DNA from: Paenibacillus physcomitrellae | Lineage (GTDB): Bacteria; Bacillota; Bacilli; Paenibacillales; Paenibacillaceae | DNA length: 64,000 nt | NCBI RefSeq assembly: GCF_002240225.1 | Contig: NZ_CP022584.1 | Coordinates: forward strand, 558,001-622,000 | Direction of reading: 5' to 3' | Shown: in pieces, positions 24,515 through 33,880 of the stretch | Position numbering within the stretch: position 1 is the first letter of the stretch | Layout of the letters: each line of letters begins with the position of its first letter | Made by a program: the position numbers and the translations under genes | Notes under the pieces: generated by a model | The model's database searches: none | The model's input: the letters and a program-made list of their open reading frames with translations, nothing else | Told to the model about the DNA's origin: nothing

Positions 24515-25717
24515 ATGAGAACGATGGGAATGCAAATGGTAAAAGAGATGAGTACAGCGGCGGTGCCGAGCGGAGCCAGCACTTCTTTTCACCGGGATAC
24601 CTGGGTAGAAGTCGATCTTGACCATATTGCCTGGAATATAGCTCAAATCCGAAAGCAGCTGCCGGAAGAGACATCCTTCATCGCTGTAGTTAAAGCTAAC
24701 GCTTATGGACATGGAGACGTCGAGGTTGCGGCAACTGCTATGGAGGCCGGAGCCTCTTATCTTGCCGTAGCCTTTCTGGACGAAGCACTGGCTTTAAGAG
24801 ATAAGGGCATTACAGCGCCGATTCTCGTTCTGGGGGCGGCCCGGCCGGAGGACGCTCCTTTGGCCGCTGCTCAGAGCATCACGTTAACGATTTTTCAAAA
24901 GGAATGGGTGGAAGAAGCGCGTATGCACCTGCATGACAAAGAACGGCTGAGCGTGCATGTGAAAGTCGATACCGGCATGGGCCGGATCGGCATTCGTAGT
25001 TCGGAAGAACTGGCCGAAATTGAAGCCCTTTTGCAGTCGGACGACAGATGGGAATGGGAAGGCATCTACACCCATTTTGCAACGGCTGATGAGCCGGACA
25101 CTTCTTATTTTGAGCGGCAGCTTGGCTTATTTCAGGAGATGCTGAATGGGTTAACAAGACAACCGAAATGGATTCACTGCAGCAACAGTGCGGCCGCCTT
25201 GAGATTTCCGAAAGCCCGGTTTAATGCGGTAAGGGTCGGCCTGTCCATGTACGGTATCGCTCCTTCCAGTACCGTTCAGCAGGAGGCAGCGCTGCCTTTA
25301 AAAGAAGCTTTCTCCCTGCGTACAAAGCTGATACACGTCAAGAAGATGCCAAAAGGTGAAAAGATCGGTTACGGGGCTACCTACGAAACTCAGGAGGAGG
25401 AGTGGATCGGCACCCTGCCGATCGGGTACGCGGATGGCTGGATTCGCAGGCTGCAGGGGCAGGAAGTGCTGGTGGACGGAGTACGCGCTCCTATTGTAGG
25501 GAGAATCTGCATGGATCAATGTATGATCAGGCTGCCAGCTCAGGCAGCAGTTGGAACAACAGTAACCCTGATTGGACATGCGGACACTTCCTTCATTCCG
25601 GTGGATGAAATTGCCGGGAAGCTTGAGACGATTGCTTACGAGGTTCTATGCCTAATAGGCAGCCGGGTACCGCGGATTTATAAGCGTACTCTCTTAGCAT
25701 CATCTGTTCATGTATGA
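24515..25717 (+). CDS. alr: Alanine racemase
   Basis: A 400-residue pyridoxal-phosphate enzyme that interconverts L- and D-alanine for peptidoglycan. The cofactor lysine is in [10 protein letters not shown] (about residue 58), the substrate-contacting segment is [12 protein letters not shown] and the C-terminal catalytic tyrosine is in [21 protein letters not shown] and the final [15 protein letters not shown] are typical. The first 25 residues are extra and variable, so an inner start is possible. The stop codon is the first of five in-frame stops in a 15-bp tandem repeat. The promoter shares the mocR-ddl element. Confidence 0.93.
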   Translation: MRTMGMQMVKEMSTAAVPSGASTSFHRDTWVEVDLDHIAWNIAQIRKQLPEETSFIAVVKANAYGHGDVEVAATAMEAGASYLAVAFLDEALALRDKGITAPILVLGAARPEDAPLAAAQSITLTIFQKEWVEEARMHLHDKERLSVHVKVDTGMGRIGIRSSEELAEIEALLQSDDRWEWEGIYTHFATADEPDTSYFERQLGLFQEMLNGLTRQPKWIHCSNSAAALRFPKARFNAVRVGLSMYGIAPSSTVQQEAALPLKEAFSLRTKLIHVKKMPKGEKIGYGATYETQEEEWIGTLPIGYADGWIRRLQGQEVLVDGVRAPIVGRICMDQCMIRLPAQAAVGTTVTLIGHADTSFIPVDEIAGKLETIAYEVLCLIGSRVPRIYKRTLLASSVHV

Positions 25718-25774
25718 TCTGTCCTTGTATGATCCGTTCTTACATGATTGCTTCCTGCATGATCTGTACTGTAA
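25703..25774 (+). repeat. 15-bp tandem repeats with repeated in-frame stops after alr
   Basis: Units begin at 25703, 25718, 25733, 25748 and 25763 (partial). Each is five codons of the type TCT-GTT-CAT-GTA-TGA; the first contains the real end of alr and the next three end again in in-frame TGA, the partial fifth in TAA. The units differ by several substitutions, so the duplication is not recent. Confidence 0.85.
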
Positions 25775-25863
25775 AAGAACATAATACTTCTCGATTGGAT
25801 GAACCAGGCAAGTAGATTTCTGGCTTGATATTTCTAAAACTTGATGAAGGAGACTAACGATTT

Positions 25864-26499
25864 ATGGCACAAGTTCTATACATCACGGCCCACCCGAACG
25901 ATCATCACAGCTCCTACAGCCTGGCTGTAGGCAAAGCTTTCATTGAAGCTTACCGCGAAGCCAATCCAAACGACGAAGTTGTTCATGTCGATCTGTACAA
26001 AGAGTCGATCCCTCAAATTGATGCGGATGTGTTCGCTGGCTGGGGAAAGCTGAGATCCGGCTCCGAATTTGACCAGCTGAGTGCGGACGAGAAAGCCAAA
26101 GTCGGCCGCCTCGGCGAGCTTGTCGATCAGTTTGCTGCTGCCGATAAATACGTATTTGTTACGCCGATGTGGAACTTCTCTTATCCGCCGGTTGTGAAGG
26201 CTTATATTGATTCCATTTGCGTAGCGGGAAAAACGTTCAAATATACGGAAAATGGTCCGGTCGGACTGCTGGGCGGCAAAAAAGCACTGCACATCCAGGC
26301 GAGCGGTAGCGTTTATTCAGAGGGTCCGATCGGTGATCTCGAAATGGCCCACCGCCATTTAAAAGTGGTGATGAGCTTTATCGGGATTCCAACTCTCGAA
26401 GGGTTATTTGCGGAAGGGATGGCCGCCATGCCGGACAAAGCGGAATCCATTAAGCAGCAAGCGATTGAGCGGGCGCATCAGCTGGCCAAAACTTTCTAA
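25864..26499 (+). CDS. azoR: FMN-dependent NADH-azoreductase
   Basis: A 211-residue flavodoxin-like enzyme that reduces quinones and azo compounds with two electrons, protecting against thiol-reactive electrophiles. The FMN phosphate site [19 protein letters not shown], the isoalloxazine motif [17 protein letters not shown] and the loop ASGSVYS are present. The length equals that of AzoR/AzoJ proteins. The ATG follows GAAGGAGAC. A spore protein gene begins 22 bases after its stop. Confidence 0.91.
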   Translation: MAQVLYITAHPNDHHSSYSLAVGKAFIEAYREANPNDEVVHVDLYKESIPQIDADVFAGWGKLRSGSEFDQLSADEKAKVGRLGELVDQFAAADKYVFVTPMWNFSYPPVVKAYIDSICVAGKTFKYTENGPVGLLGGKKALHIQASGSVYSEGPIGDLEMAHRHLKVVMSFIGIPTLEGLFAEGMAAMPDKAESIKQQAIERAHQLAKTF

Positions 26500-26521
26500 C
26501 CTGAACCAAGGAGGCTTTCAA

Positions 26522-26704
26522 ATGAACATTCAGAGAGCGCAGGAAATTGTCTCTTCTCCCGAAATGATCAGTGTAACCTGTGAAGGCGCACAGATTTACA
26601 TTCAGCATGTGGACGAGCAGCGTGAGACGGCGCGGGTTTTTCCGGTCGGCAGACCGCAGGAAGAACGTGATGTGCCAATTAATATGTTAGAGGAACAAGG
26701 TTAA
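26522..26704 (+). CDS. sspH: H-type small acid-soluble spore protein
   Basis: A 60-residue protein of the SspH family, minor DNA- or core-associated proteins made in the forespore. The start MNIQRAQEIVSSP, the central AQIYIQHVDE and RETARVFPVGRPQEE are diagnostic. AAGGAGG lies 8 bases before the ATG. It follows azoR by 22 bases but is normally read from its own forespore promoter, which I could not identify. A strong terminator follows. Confidence 0.92.
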   Translation: MNIQRAQEIVSSPEMISVTCEGAQIYIQHVDEQRETARVFPVGRPQEERDVPINMLEEQG

Positions 26705-26749
26705 ATCAGAAGTGAAGAATAGGCTCTTGAATAAAATACGCTAAGTAAA

Positions 26750-26790
26750 CAAGCGCACCCGAGGAATTTTTCGGGTGCGCTTGTTTATTT
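26750..26790 (+). terminator. Intrinsic terminator after sspH
   Basis: CAAGCGCACCCGA pairs with TCGGGTGCGCTTG, followed by TTTATTT. Confidence 0.92.
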
Positions 26791-26828
26791 GTCTGTCTGG
26801 TAATTATTAGGTAATGGTCCCGCGCTTG

Positions 26829-26856
26829 TTGTATTTCATTCTTCCTTCGCTATAAT
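26829..26856 (+). promoter_or_regulatory. Promoter of the REC-GGDEF-EAL-LuxR gene
   Basis: TTGTAT at 26829-26834, a 16-bp spacer and TATAAT at 26851-26856. This leaves a leader of about 150 bases before the ATG in which I see no recognisable riboswitch. The 307-base gap 26705-27011 otherwise holds only the sspH terminator. Confidence 0.5.
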
Positions 26857-27011
26857 AAACTATTGTGATTTGTCAGAGTAAAACGTTTAAATTGCGGCTT
26901 TTTATAAATTACTGATTGCTTTTGAACAAATACGTTTATGTGGTTTGTAGGTAACTGGTAAAATGGTAAGATCCAAAACGCTTGTTATAAGCGGAGCAAG
27001 GAGATGGTTGG

Positions 27012-29528
27012 ATGGAAGGTGATTCCAAGATGCATATCCTACTGGTTGATGAGGATCCCAAATCTCTTCTTACCCTGCGGGCTATTCTTGGGGATGATGC
27101 CTATCAGCTGGTTTGGGCCAAAACCGGGGAAGAAGCTCTTGCCGAAATTCTTAAGTACGACTTCGCAGCTATACTACTGGATTTGAACGGGGCTGAGCAG
27201 GAAGACTTTGAAACCGCCAGAATCATGAAATCCGGAGATCGAACACAGTATGCTCCTATCGTATTTCTGACATCGGGCGATTTAGAACTGCAGGAAGTTT
27301 TAAAGCGGAATACACTTAATAGCTCGGACTATTTGATTAAGCCTTTCTACCCGATCAACGTAAAGGGGAAAATCGACAGGCTTACCGAGCTGCACCGGGC
27401 TAAACAGACGATCCGGCGGCAGAACGAAATTTTGAAAGAGATGAAAGAGGAAACGGAGCGGCTAAACAAGCAGCTTTCCGCTGTCTCTCACGAGCTTCGG
27501 GAATCCGAAGTTTTGCTGAACGTAGTGGCAGAATCTACGATCGACTCCATTCTGATCTTAGATGAGCAGGGGCATATTCTGAGGGGAAACCGTGCGCTGC
27601 AAGAAATGTTCCTCTATTCGGAACAGGAGCTGCTGGGCGCTTCTGTTGATTTATTATTGACCGTCAACAATCCCCAAACCAACCCGTTTCATTCCGCATT
27701 TGATCAGCTTGTGAGCTCGACAGGCCGGCTGCCGGTAGAAGTTACGGCCGTTCGAAAGGACGGGAAGACTTTCCCGGCACAGATGCTGAGCGCTGCCAGG
27801 GTGACCGGCAGGACAAATTTTATCGTGTGTACGATCCGGGATTTAACCCAAAAGAAAAAGTCAGAGCAAATGATCACTCATCTGGCTTATCACGACCGGG
27901 TGACCGGTCTGCCTAATCGTTCTTCGTTTCTGGAGCATATGCATGCGCAATTAAGTCAATCCAAACAGGAGAACCAAACCTTCGCTCTTCTCTACCTGGA
28001 AATTGATCGCTTCAAGTTTATTAATGATTCTCTGGGGCACAAGATCGGCGATCTTCTGCTTCAGCAGGTTGCCAAAAGGCTCGAGGGGAACATGCGGGAG
28101 GAAGACTTCATTGCCTGTGTAGGCGGAGACGATTTTAACATCGTCCTCCCGAGCACCAACCGTGAACAGGCGATTGTGATGGCTGAGAACATCATGAAAT
28201 CGTTCAAGCAGCCTTTCCACGTCGATTCTTATGAATTATATATGACGACCAGCATTGGCATGAGCATATTTCCCTTTGACGGGGAAGAAGTGTTCAGTTT
28301 GGTCAAAAATGCTGAAACCGCCTTACACCGGGCGAAGGAACAGGGGAAGAACTGCTTAAAGCTGTATCATTCCGGCATGAATATCCAGTCTTACCGGGCG
28401 CTTATTCTTCAAAATGATCTTTGGAAAGCGAACGAACGTCGGGAGCTTTCGCTTTATTATCAACCCAGACTGGACCTTGTGACCGGTAAAATAACGAGCG
28501 TTGAAGCTCTTATTCGCTGGAACCATCCCAACTGGGGGCTTATTTTACCCTCTGAATTTATCCAGATTGCAGAAGAAACGGGGCTTATTGTCGAGATTGG
28601 AGACTGGGTGCTCAAGACGGCGTGCGCTCAAATCCGCAAATGGAAGGCCACCGGGTTCCCCAAGCTGAAGATGTCGATCAACTTCTCAGCTCAGCAATTT
28701 ATGCAAAGAGACTTTGTTGAGAAGCTCAAGGAAATTTTGCATGACACGGGCGTTACGCCGGATGAACTGGAATTGGATATAAGCGAGGATACCTTGACGG
28801 AAGGAATTACACAAATCCTGAATCAGGTTCGGAGCATGGGGATTACGATCAATATTGATGATTTTGGCGCCGGATACGCCTCCCTGAATCATTTGATTCA
28901 TTTCCCCAAGGATACCTTAATGATTGACAGGTCGATCATTCAAAGAATTTCCCAGAAGTCCAGGGAAAGCATCACGATGGTTTCCGCGATCATCACGCTG
29001 GCCGGCAGCCTGAAGATGTCTGTGATTGCCCAAGGCGTTGAAACCGAGGAACAGCTTTCTATTTTGAGAGATTTGGGCTGTAAAGTCATTCAGGGTTATC
29101 TATTTTGTCCCCCTGTACCTTTGGAAGAGCTGGAAACCTTCATAGAGAAATATAACAAGCAAAGTCATGAAGCGACAGGGCATTATTTCCATCCGCGGAA
29201 CCCGAATGCAGCGCTGCAGGCTGAAGAAAAGAACCCGCTTTATTCCCGGGATCTGAACCAGACCATTATTAAAACAGCCATCACTCGAACCAAAGAACGT
29301 TATGGCATTTCAGCCCGGGAGTCTGAGGTGCTTGAACTTCTGGTTGAGGGGTTATCCAATCGTGAGATTTCAGACAAGCTGTTTATCAGTGAACACACCG
29401 TAAAGAACCATATCTCCCGAATCTTCCAGAAATTAAATGTAACGGACAGGATTCAGGCTATGTCCTATGTGAACCAGGCCTGCATGGAAGAAAGCCAACG
29501 TTTAGGCTTAAACCGGTCAGGTCTATAA
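27012..29528 (+). CDS. REC-PAS-GGDEF-EAL-LuxR multidomain signalling protein
   Basis: An 838-residue protein: receiver (about 7-125, with the DE pair, acceptor Asp in LLDLNG and Lys in IKPF), coiled coil (125-165), PAS (about 170-285), GGDEF (about 290-455), EAL (about 470-715) and a LuxR-type helix-turn-helix (about 765-825). The synthase motif is GGDDF (371-375). The EAL motif is present at about 498, but the later metal Glu is Asp (589), the essential Lys is Met (637) and the last Glu is Gln (674: AQGVET). I infer that hydrolysis of cyclic-di-GMP is lost and that the domains sense the nucleotide and control DNA binding. Fusion to LuxR output is unusual. AAGGAG lies 8 bases before the ATG. 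Confidence 0.88.
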   Translation: MEGDSKMHILLVDEDPKSLLTLRAILGDDAYQLVWAKTGEEALAEILKYDFAAILLDLNGAEQEDFETARIMKSGDRTQYAPIVFLTSGDLELQEVLKRNTLNSSDYLIKPFYPINVKGKIDRLTELHRAKQTIRRQNEILKEMKEETERLNKQLSAVSHELRESEVLLNVVAESTIDSILILDEQGHILRGNRALQEMFLYSEQELLGASVDLLLTVNNPQTNPFHSAFDQLVSSTGRLPVEVTAVRKDGKTFPAQMLSAARVTGRTNFIVCTIRDLTQKKKSEQMITHLAYHDRVTGLPNRSSFLEHMHAQLSQSKQENQTFALLYLEIDRFKFINDSLGHKIGDLLLQQVAKRLEGNMREEDFIACVGGDDFNIVLPSTNREQAIVMAENIMKSFKQPFHVDSYELYMTTSIGMSIFPFDGEEVFSLVKNAETALHRAKEQGKNCLKLYHSGMNIQSYRALILQNDLWKANERRELSLYYQPRLDLVTGKITSVEALIRWNHPNWGLILPSEFIQIAEETGLIVEIGDWVLKTACAQIRKWKATGFPKLKMSINFSAQQFMQRDFVEKLKEILHDTGVTPDELELDISEDTLTEGITQILNQVRSMGITINIDDFGAGYASLNHLIHFPKDTLMIDRSIIQRISQKSRESITMVSAIITLAGSLKMSVIAQGVETEEQLSILRDLGCKVIQGYLFCPPVPLEELETFIEKYNKQSHEATGHYFHPRNPNAALQAEEKNPLYSRDLNQTIIKTAITRTKERYGISARESEVLELLVEGLSNREISDKLFISEHTVKNHISRIFQKLNVTDRIQAMSYVNQACMEESQRLGLNRSGL

Positions 29529-29563
29529 ATAAAAATAATTCCTGCGCATCATCTCCCCCGTAT

Positions 29564-29589
29564 AACGGCCCTTAGTGGCCGTTTTTTTC
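29564..29589 (+). terminator. Intrinsic terminator before the pterin operon
   Basis: AACGGCC pairs with GGCCGTT around CTTAGT, followed by TTTTTTT. It separates the upstream signalling gene from the operon that follows. Confidence 0.9.
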
Positions 29590-29590
29590 T

Positions 29591-29628
29591 TAGGAAAAAA
29601 AGACTAATACATTAGTAATATATTCCTA
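29591..29628. promoter_or_regulatory. 38-bp imperfect palindrome upstream of folE
   Basis: Outer arms TAGGAA (29591-29596) and TTCCTA (29623-29628) and inner arms ACTAAT and ATTAGT (29603-29616) share exactly the same centre, giving a 38-bp dyad. It lies 131 bases before the folE start, in the only gap that could hold the operon promoter. It could be an operator or part of an RNA hairpin. Confidence 0.5.
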
Positions 29629-29725
29629 GTTTCATTTATTTTATTAAGAAGACAAGCTGATAGTTTCTTATCGAATTTAGGAAGATAATGACAACTAATA
29701 AGAGAGTTACAAATTAAAGATAAAA

Positions 29726-29740
29726 ATTTAACGGTTAAAT
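29726..29740. promoter_or_regulatory. 15-bp perfect palindrome just before folE
   Basis: ATTTAAC-G-GTTAAAT is a perfect 7-1-7 palindrome ending 6 bases before the ribosome site and 18 bases before the ATG. A protein bound here, or the corresponding RNA hairpin, could control the whole operon. Confidence 0.5.
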
Positions 29741-29758
29741 CATTTAGGGGGAAGTCTC

Positions 29759-30337
29759 ATGAAAACGGAATTGAATCTTGGTTTGCAAATCGATCTGCTG
29801 GAAGGTTATATACGGTCTATTCTATCTGAAATCGGTGAGAACCCTGACCGTGAAGGCTTGCTAGATACTCCGAAGCGGGTTGCCAAGATGTACCGTGAAG
29901 TATTCGCAGGTGTAGGCGTAGATCCGGATACGGCGCTAACGACCACTTTTGAAGAAGATTACGAAGGAACGATTATCGTTAAAGATATCACCTATCATAC
30001 ATTCTGTGAACATCATCTTATTCCCTTTTACGGAAAAGCGCATATAGGCTACATCCCTAACGGAAGAATAGTAGGTTTAAGCAAGTTCGCAAGATTGGTA
30101 GAGCTGGTTTCGGCCCGCCCGCAGGTTCAAGAAAGAATGACTTCGCAAATTGCTGCGTCCATTCTAAATGTACTAAAGCCAAAGGGAGTGATCGTTTCGG
30201 TCGAAGGCACTCACCTGTGCATGTGCGCGAGAGGAATCAAGAAGCCTGGAACTATTACGGTGACTACGGTGAAGAAAGGCCTCTTCGCGGAAAATGATGC
30301 CCTTTGTGCAGAATTCGAGCGTTCTTTAACCCGTTAG
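29759..30337 (+). CDS. folE: GTP cyclohydrolase I (zinc-dependent, type IA)
   Basis: A 192-residue enzyme converting GTP to dihydroneopterin triphosphate, the first step to folate, biopterin and queuosine. Zinc ligands C83, H86 and C154 are in TFCEHHLIPF and THLCMCARGIKKPG. The length is that of bacterial FolE. It heads an eleven-gene run in which the next two genes continue towards tetrahydrobiopterin rather than folate; no folate genes are nearby, and a zinc-independent FolE2 is encoded at 56365. The ribosome site AGGGGG precedes the ATG. Confidence 0.94.
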   Translation: MKTELNLGLQIDLLEGYIRSILSEIGENPDREGLLDTPKRVAKMYREVFAGVGVDPDTALTTTFEEDYEGTIIVKDITYHTFCEHHLIPFYGKAHIGYIPNGRIVGLSKFARLVELVSARPQVQERMTSQIAASILNVLKPKGVIVSVEGTHLCMCARGIKKPGTITVTTVKKGLFAENDALCAEFERSLTR

Positions 30338-30381
30338 AAGAACCAACCGATGGTCATTTGATTATAAAGGAGCGGTAACGA

Positions 30382-31206
30382 ATGCTTTATCTGTCCAGGC
30401 AGCTCGATTTCTCAGCCTCTCATGTCTACCGGGTCGCTGAGTGGGGCGAAGAGGAGAACCTGCTGGTATTCGGCAAATGCAGCAACATCCATGGCCATGG
30501 CCATGATTACAAGCTGGAAGTCGTCGTTAAAGGACTGCTGGATGAAACAGCCGGGATTGTGGTTAATACGACAGAGATCAAACAGATCGCCGGTTCTTTT
30601 CTTCACAAGGAACTGGACGGTAAATTTCTGAACCGTGAGCATGTTTATTTTCAGGAGCATATGCCAACCACGGAGAATCTCGTTCAATATATTTGGGAGT
30701 CGCTGGATCACCGGTTTCCGGGATGCGAGCTCCACCAAATTCGATTGCATGAAAATCATTATTTAAGCGCTGAAAAGGAGAGGGATTCCTTGCTTAAGCT
30801 AACCAGAAAATATCATTTTTGCGCCTCCCACCGTTTGCATAGCCCTAATCTGACTCTTGAGCAAAATCAGCAGTTGTTTGGGAAATGCAACAATCCCAAC
30901 GGCCACGGCCACAACTACTACCTTGATGTGACGGTGGAAGGTGAACCGGATCCCGTAACCGGTATGGTACTGAATCTTGCCGAGCTGGATCAGATCGTAG
31001 AAAGCATCGTGTTGGAGAAGCTTGATCATAAAAATTTAAATCTGGATACGGAAGAATTCAAAGATGTAAATCCGACTTCCGAGGTTGTGGCCATGGTCAT
31101 TTACGGCATGCTAAAACCTCATCTGCCTCAGCTCTGCCGGATTGGACTTTGGGAGACGGACAAGAACTATTTTGAATACTGGGGCCCGGAGGGACAACAT
31201 GTTTGA
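30382..31206 (+). CDS. Tandem 6-pyruvoyltetrahydropterin synthase-like protein
   Basis: A 274-residue protein made of two PTPS/QueD domains (1-132 and 137-274). The second is strikingly like animal PTPS: FGKCNNPNGHGHNY, DPVTGM, LDHKNLN and WETD, with zinc ligands H150, H175 and H177, catalytic C169, D215-H216 and E258. The first keeps H14, C33, H39, H41 and E124, but its Asp-His dyad reads LDGKFLN, so the catalytic His is Gly. I infer one active and one altered domain. With FolE before it and an SDR overlapping its end by 8 bases, tetrahydrobiopterin synthesis is more likely than queuosine. Confidence 0.88.
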   Translation: MLYLSRQLDFSASHVYRVAEWGEEENLLVFGKCSNIHGHGHDYKLEVVVKGLLDETAGIVVNTTEIKQIAGSFLHKELDGKFLNREHVYFQEHMPTTENLVQYIWESLDHRFPGCELHQIRLHENHYLSAEKERDSLLKLTRKYHFCASHRLHSPNLTLEQNQQLFGKCNNPNGHGHNYYLDVTVEGEPDPVTGMVLNLAELDQIVESIVLEKLDHKNLNLDTEEFKDVNPTSEVVAMVIYGMLKPHLPQLCRIGLWETDKNYFEYWGPEGQHV

Positions 31207-31927
31207 TTATCATCTGGATGAACAGTTAAGGAACAAAACGATTGCCATTACGGGAGCAAGCAAAGGAATCGGCAGAGAGACGGCCCGGATTTTAAGCCAG
31301 ATGGGGGCCAACCTTGTGTTAGGAGCACGGACTCAGAGCGAGCCTGGCCCGCTTGCTGACGGCTGCCAATCTGGGCCTTTATGGGTAGAGCTGGACGTAA
31401 CCTCTGAGGAATCCATTGCGGAATTCACGAACAAAGCGGTCTCAAGATTCGGGAAAATCGATGCTCTGATCAATTGCGCGGGAGTCGGCGTATTCGAGCC
31501 AATCCTTTCGTTGTCCACGGAAGACTTTGACCGCATGCTGTCCGTTAATCTGCGCGGGACTTTTCTGATGAACAAATATGTAGGTCGGCATATGGTCCAG
31601 AACGGACAAGGTAAAATCATTAATTTGATTTCGATCGCCGGTACAACAGCTTTACCTGGCTGCGGAGGTTATTCGGCTTCCAAATTCGGTCTGCTCGGCT
31701 TATCCAGAGTGATGCAGGCCGAGCTCCGCGGTCAAGGACTGGAGGTCATTTCAGTGCTGCCGGGTGCTGCCGCCACCTCTTTCTGGGATCAGATGGAGAA
31801 CACTCCGAATCCCGAACAAATGATCCCCTCCGAATCGCTAGCTAGACATCTTATCTATCTGTTAGGCCAACAGAAAGGGGCATTTGTAGACGAAATCACT
31901 ATCATGCCGACTTTAGGAATTTTGTAG
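31199..31927 (+). CDS. Short-chain dehydrogenase, candidate sepiapterin-type reductase
   Basis: A 242-residue classical SDR: cofactor loop TGASKGIG (residues 18-25), catalytic S145, Y158 and K162 (YSASK), structural NCAG. ARTQ after the second strand suits NADPH. Sepiapterin reductase, which completes tetrahydrobiopterin, is an SDR, and the gene overlaps the PTPS gene, so reduction of 6-pyruvoyltetrahydropterin is the simplest proposal. The family is too broad to assign substrate from sequence alone. The start is ATG 31199 inside the end of the previous gene. Confidence 0.85.
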   Translation: MFDYHLDEQLRNKTIAITGASKGIGRETARILSQMGANLVLGARTQSEPGPLADGCQSGPLWVELDVTSEESIAEFTNKAVSRFGKIDALINCAGVGVFEPILSLSTEDFDRMLSVNLRGTFLMNKYVGRHMVQNGQGKIINLISIAGTTALPGCGGYSASKFGLLGLSRVMQAELRGQGLEVISVLPGAAATSFWDQMENTPNPEQMIPSESLARHLIYLLGQQKGAFVDEITIMPTLGIL

Positions 31928-31944
31928 GAGGCTGCCAATATGTT

Positions 31945-32826
31945 ATGAAAACTTTCCTGCATAAATTAATTGGCCGAGGCGAGCCTGACATCAATACGCA
32001 GATGCCTGCTCAACCGGATTTCTCTCCATCGTTATATGAGCATCACAAGCAAGCGCTGATCAGCTGGATAGCGAACCGTCTGCGGCAGCTTCTCCCTTTG
32101 GAACAACAGGATCAAGGGGGACTGAATGAGTATGCCGTTCGTATGTATCGCTGGCTGGAGAACGGGATGGATGTTTATCTGAAAATTAGAGGGATGAATT
32201 TAAGCGGTCCTTATACGGAAGCCTTATTAGCCGTATATGAAGAAATTAAGGAAGTTTCTTATCTCTTCACTTCCAAGAAAAACGCCGAGCTGTCCAAATC
32301 AGAATTTGATATTGAGGTTTGGGAAGTCTACCGAAATGTCATTTACGCGGCCACGCAGCAAAAATTCCTGCTGGTACAGGAAGATGAGCTTCTTCCTTAC
32401 AAGCTAGGCGATTTGATCTACGAGGCCCCCATCAAGGAACGGTCGGATATTCCTAAAGCCCGCCAGAAGGCAAAAGAATGCCTGCTTGGCATCGGCCAGC
32501 CCCTTCCCCGGGTCATGAACGAAATTCTGCTCATTTCCGAAGCCATTACCAATGTACTGAAGCATGCCTGCGAAGGAAGCTTGAGCATTTATAACATGCC
32601 CTCGGCTATTCACGTCTGCATCACGGACAGGGGACCTGGTTTTGAACTGAAGCTGCTTCCTTATGCCGTTTTGATGGAGGGATACTCTACCAAAAATTCA
32701 TTGGGGCAAGGATTTACCCTGATGATGAAGATGGCAGACCAGATGCTGCTGGCAACCTCTGATAAGGGGTCGACAATCATTCTTATCTTCCATGAAGAAG
32801 GTGTAAAACTTGAGAACTCCGTTTAA
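31945..32826 (+). CDS. GHKL ATPase with anti-sigma/RsbT-like kinase domain
   Basis: A 293-residue protein. The C-terminal 110 residues are a GHKL ATP-binding domain with N-box SEAITNVLKHA (199-207), G1 box DRGPGF (228-233) and G2 box LGQGF (253-257), the compact form found in SpoIIAB, RsbW and RsbT, which phosphorylate STAS proteins. There is no histidine-kinase dimerisation domain. The helical N-terminal 180 residues match nothing I recognise. The operon supplies two STAS partners and a PP2C phosphatase, so partner switching is the likely job. GGAGGC precedes the ATG and the end overlaps the next gene by 17 bases. Confidence 0.82.
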   Translation: MKTFLHKLIGRGEPDINTQMPAQPDFSPSLYEHHKQALISWIANRLRQLLPLEQQDQGGLNEYAVRMYRWLENGMDVYLKIRGMNLSGPYTEALLAVYEEIKEVSYLFTSKKNAELSKSEFDIEVWEVYRNVIYAATQQKFLLVQEDELLPYKLGDLIYEAPIKERSDIPKARQKAKECLLGIGQPLPRVMNEILLISEAITNVLKHACEGSLSIYNMPSAIHVCITDRGPGFELKLLPYAVLMEGYSTKNSLGQGFTLMMKMADQMLLATSDKGSTIILIFHEEGVKLENSV

Positions 32827-33880
32827 TGTGGATGAAGTAATCAACCGAACCCTGCGAACTTCTGTTTTGATCGACGCTTTCTGGGATCGGTGGATTGTTC
32901 ATGGATTTCCTTATGCCGAAATCGAAGCTGTCAGAAGCAAGCTTCACACTTTGCAGAACTGGACCCAAGTTTGGTCTACGTTAGCCGCCAAACAGGAGAA
33001 GCTGGCGCAGCAGCTGAAAGAACAACATTTCCTTACTGAAGCAGATAAGGTCTATCGCACGGCTTCTCTGACCTATAATCTGCTGCAATGGATTTATCCC
33101 GAACGAAATGAAGACAAAATGAAAGCCTATAAGTCCTGTACCCGGCTTTTCCGTTTAGCAGATGAATGTTCCGAGATAGAAACCCGCTATGAAGCCATCG
33201 AAATCGAGGGTGTTTTATGTCCGGGAAGAGTCCGGCTGCCGAATGATCCGATTGGCTGCGTCATTATTGTTAATCCTATTGATTCTACCAAAGAGGAACT
33301 TTACCAGTATGAGCTGGATTTCCTGGATCAAGGGTTTGTTACAGTCAGCTTTGACGGGCCTGGACAAGGCGAAACCTATATTTCAAATGGCTTAAGAGGA
33401 ACGAAGGATCGCTGGGAAATGTTTGTGAATCTTGTTATAGAATATGCGGCCAAACAGTTTCCAAAGCTGCCCCTTAATTTGTTTGGTACAAGCCTCGGAG
33501 CCTCTTGGGCCATTTACGGCAGCTGCCATCCATTCATTTATAAAACCGTGGCAGTCAGTCCGGCAGTTGAATTCGATCGTCTCCAGCTTCCGGGTTACTT
33601 TCTTGAGCGCATGGATTGCTCCTGCACGCTGGTACCTGAGAAACGGGCAATTCCGAACTTCAAAGAGCTGCACTTCCGGTCGCCGGTATACCTTTTCCAT
33701 GGTGGAAAAGATTTGATGGTGCCAGGCAAAGATATAAATGATTTGTTTCATCGTCTGCCGAAAGGAAAAAAGTGGATGGCTTATGAGGATGAAGGGCATT
33801 GCTGCAATTATAAGCTTGGCGAGATCAGAAGAGAAGCATCCAGATGGTTCTCGGGGGAAGGGGAGGAAGCGAAGTCATGA
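32810..33880 (+). CDS. Alpha/beta hydrolase (DUF1100/FrsA-like)
   Basis: A 356-residue hydrolase with a helical N-terminal part (1-125) and an alpha/beta-hydrolase core. The nucleophile Ser is in FGTSLGAS (G-x-S-x-G), the oxyanion region in SFDGPGQGET, the Asp in HGGKDLMVPG and the His in EDEGHCC, so the triad is complete. The layout resembles the esterase-like FrsA/DUF1100 and 2,6-dihydropseudooxynicotine hydrolase group that cleaves C-C or ester bonds. Why it sits in a pterin and signalling operon is unknown. TTG 32810 is preceded by AAGAAGGTG; the end overlaps the next gene (ATGA). Confidence 0.82.
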   Translation: MRTPFNVDEVINRTLRTSVLIDAFWDRWIVHGFPYAEIEAVRSKLHTLQNWTQVWSTLAAKQEKLAQQLKEQHFLTEADKVYRTASLTYNLLQWIYPERNEDKMKAYKSCTRLFRLADECSEIETRYEAIEIEGVLCPGRVRLPNDPIGCVIIVNPIDSTKEELYQYELDFLDQGFVTVSFDGPGQGETYISNGLRGTKDRWEMFVNLVIEYAAKQFPKLPLNLFGTSLGASWAIYGSCHPFIYKTVAVSPAVEFDRLQLPGYFLERMDCSCTLVPEKRAIPNFKELHFRSPVYLFHGGKDLMVPGKDINDLFHRLPKGKKWMAYEDEGHCCNYKLGEIRREASRWFSGEGEEAKS

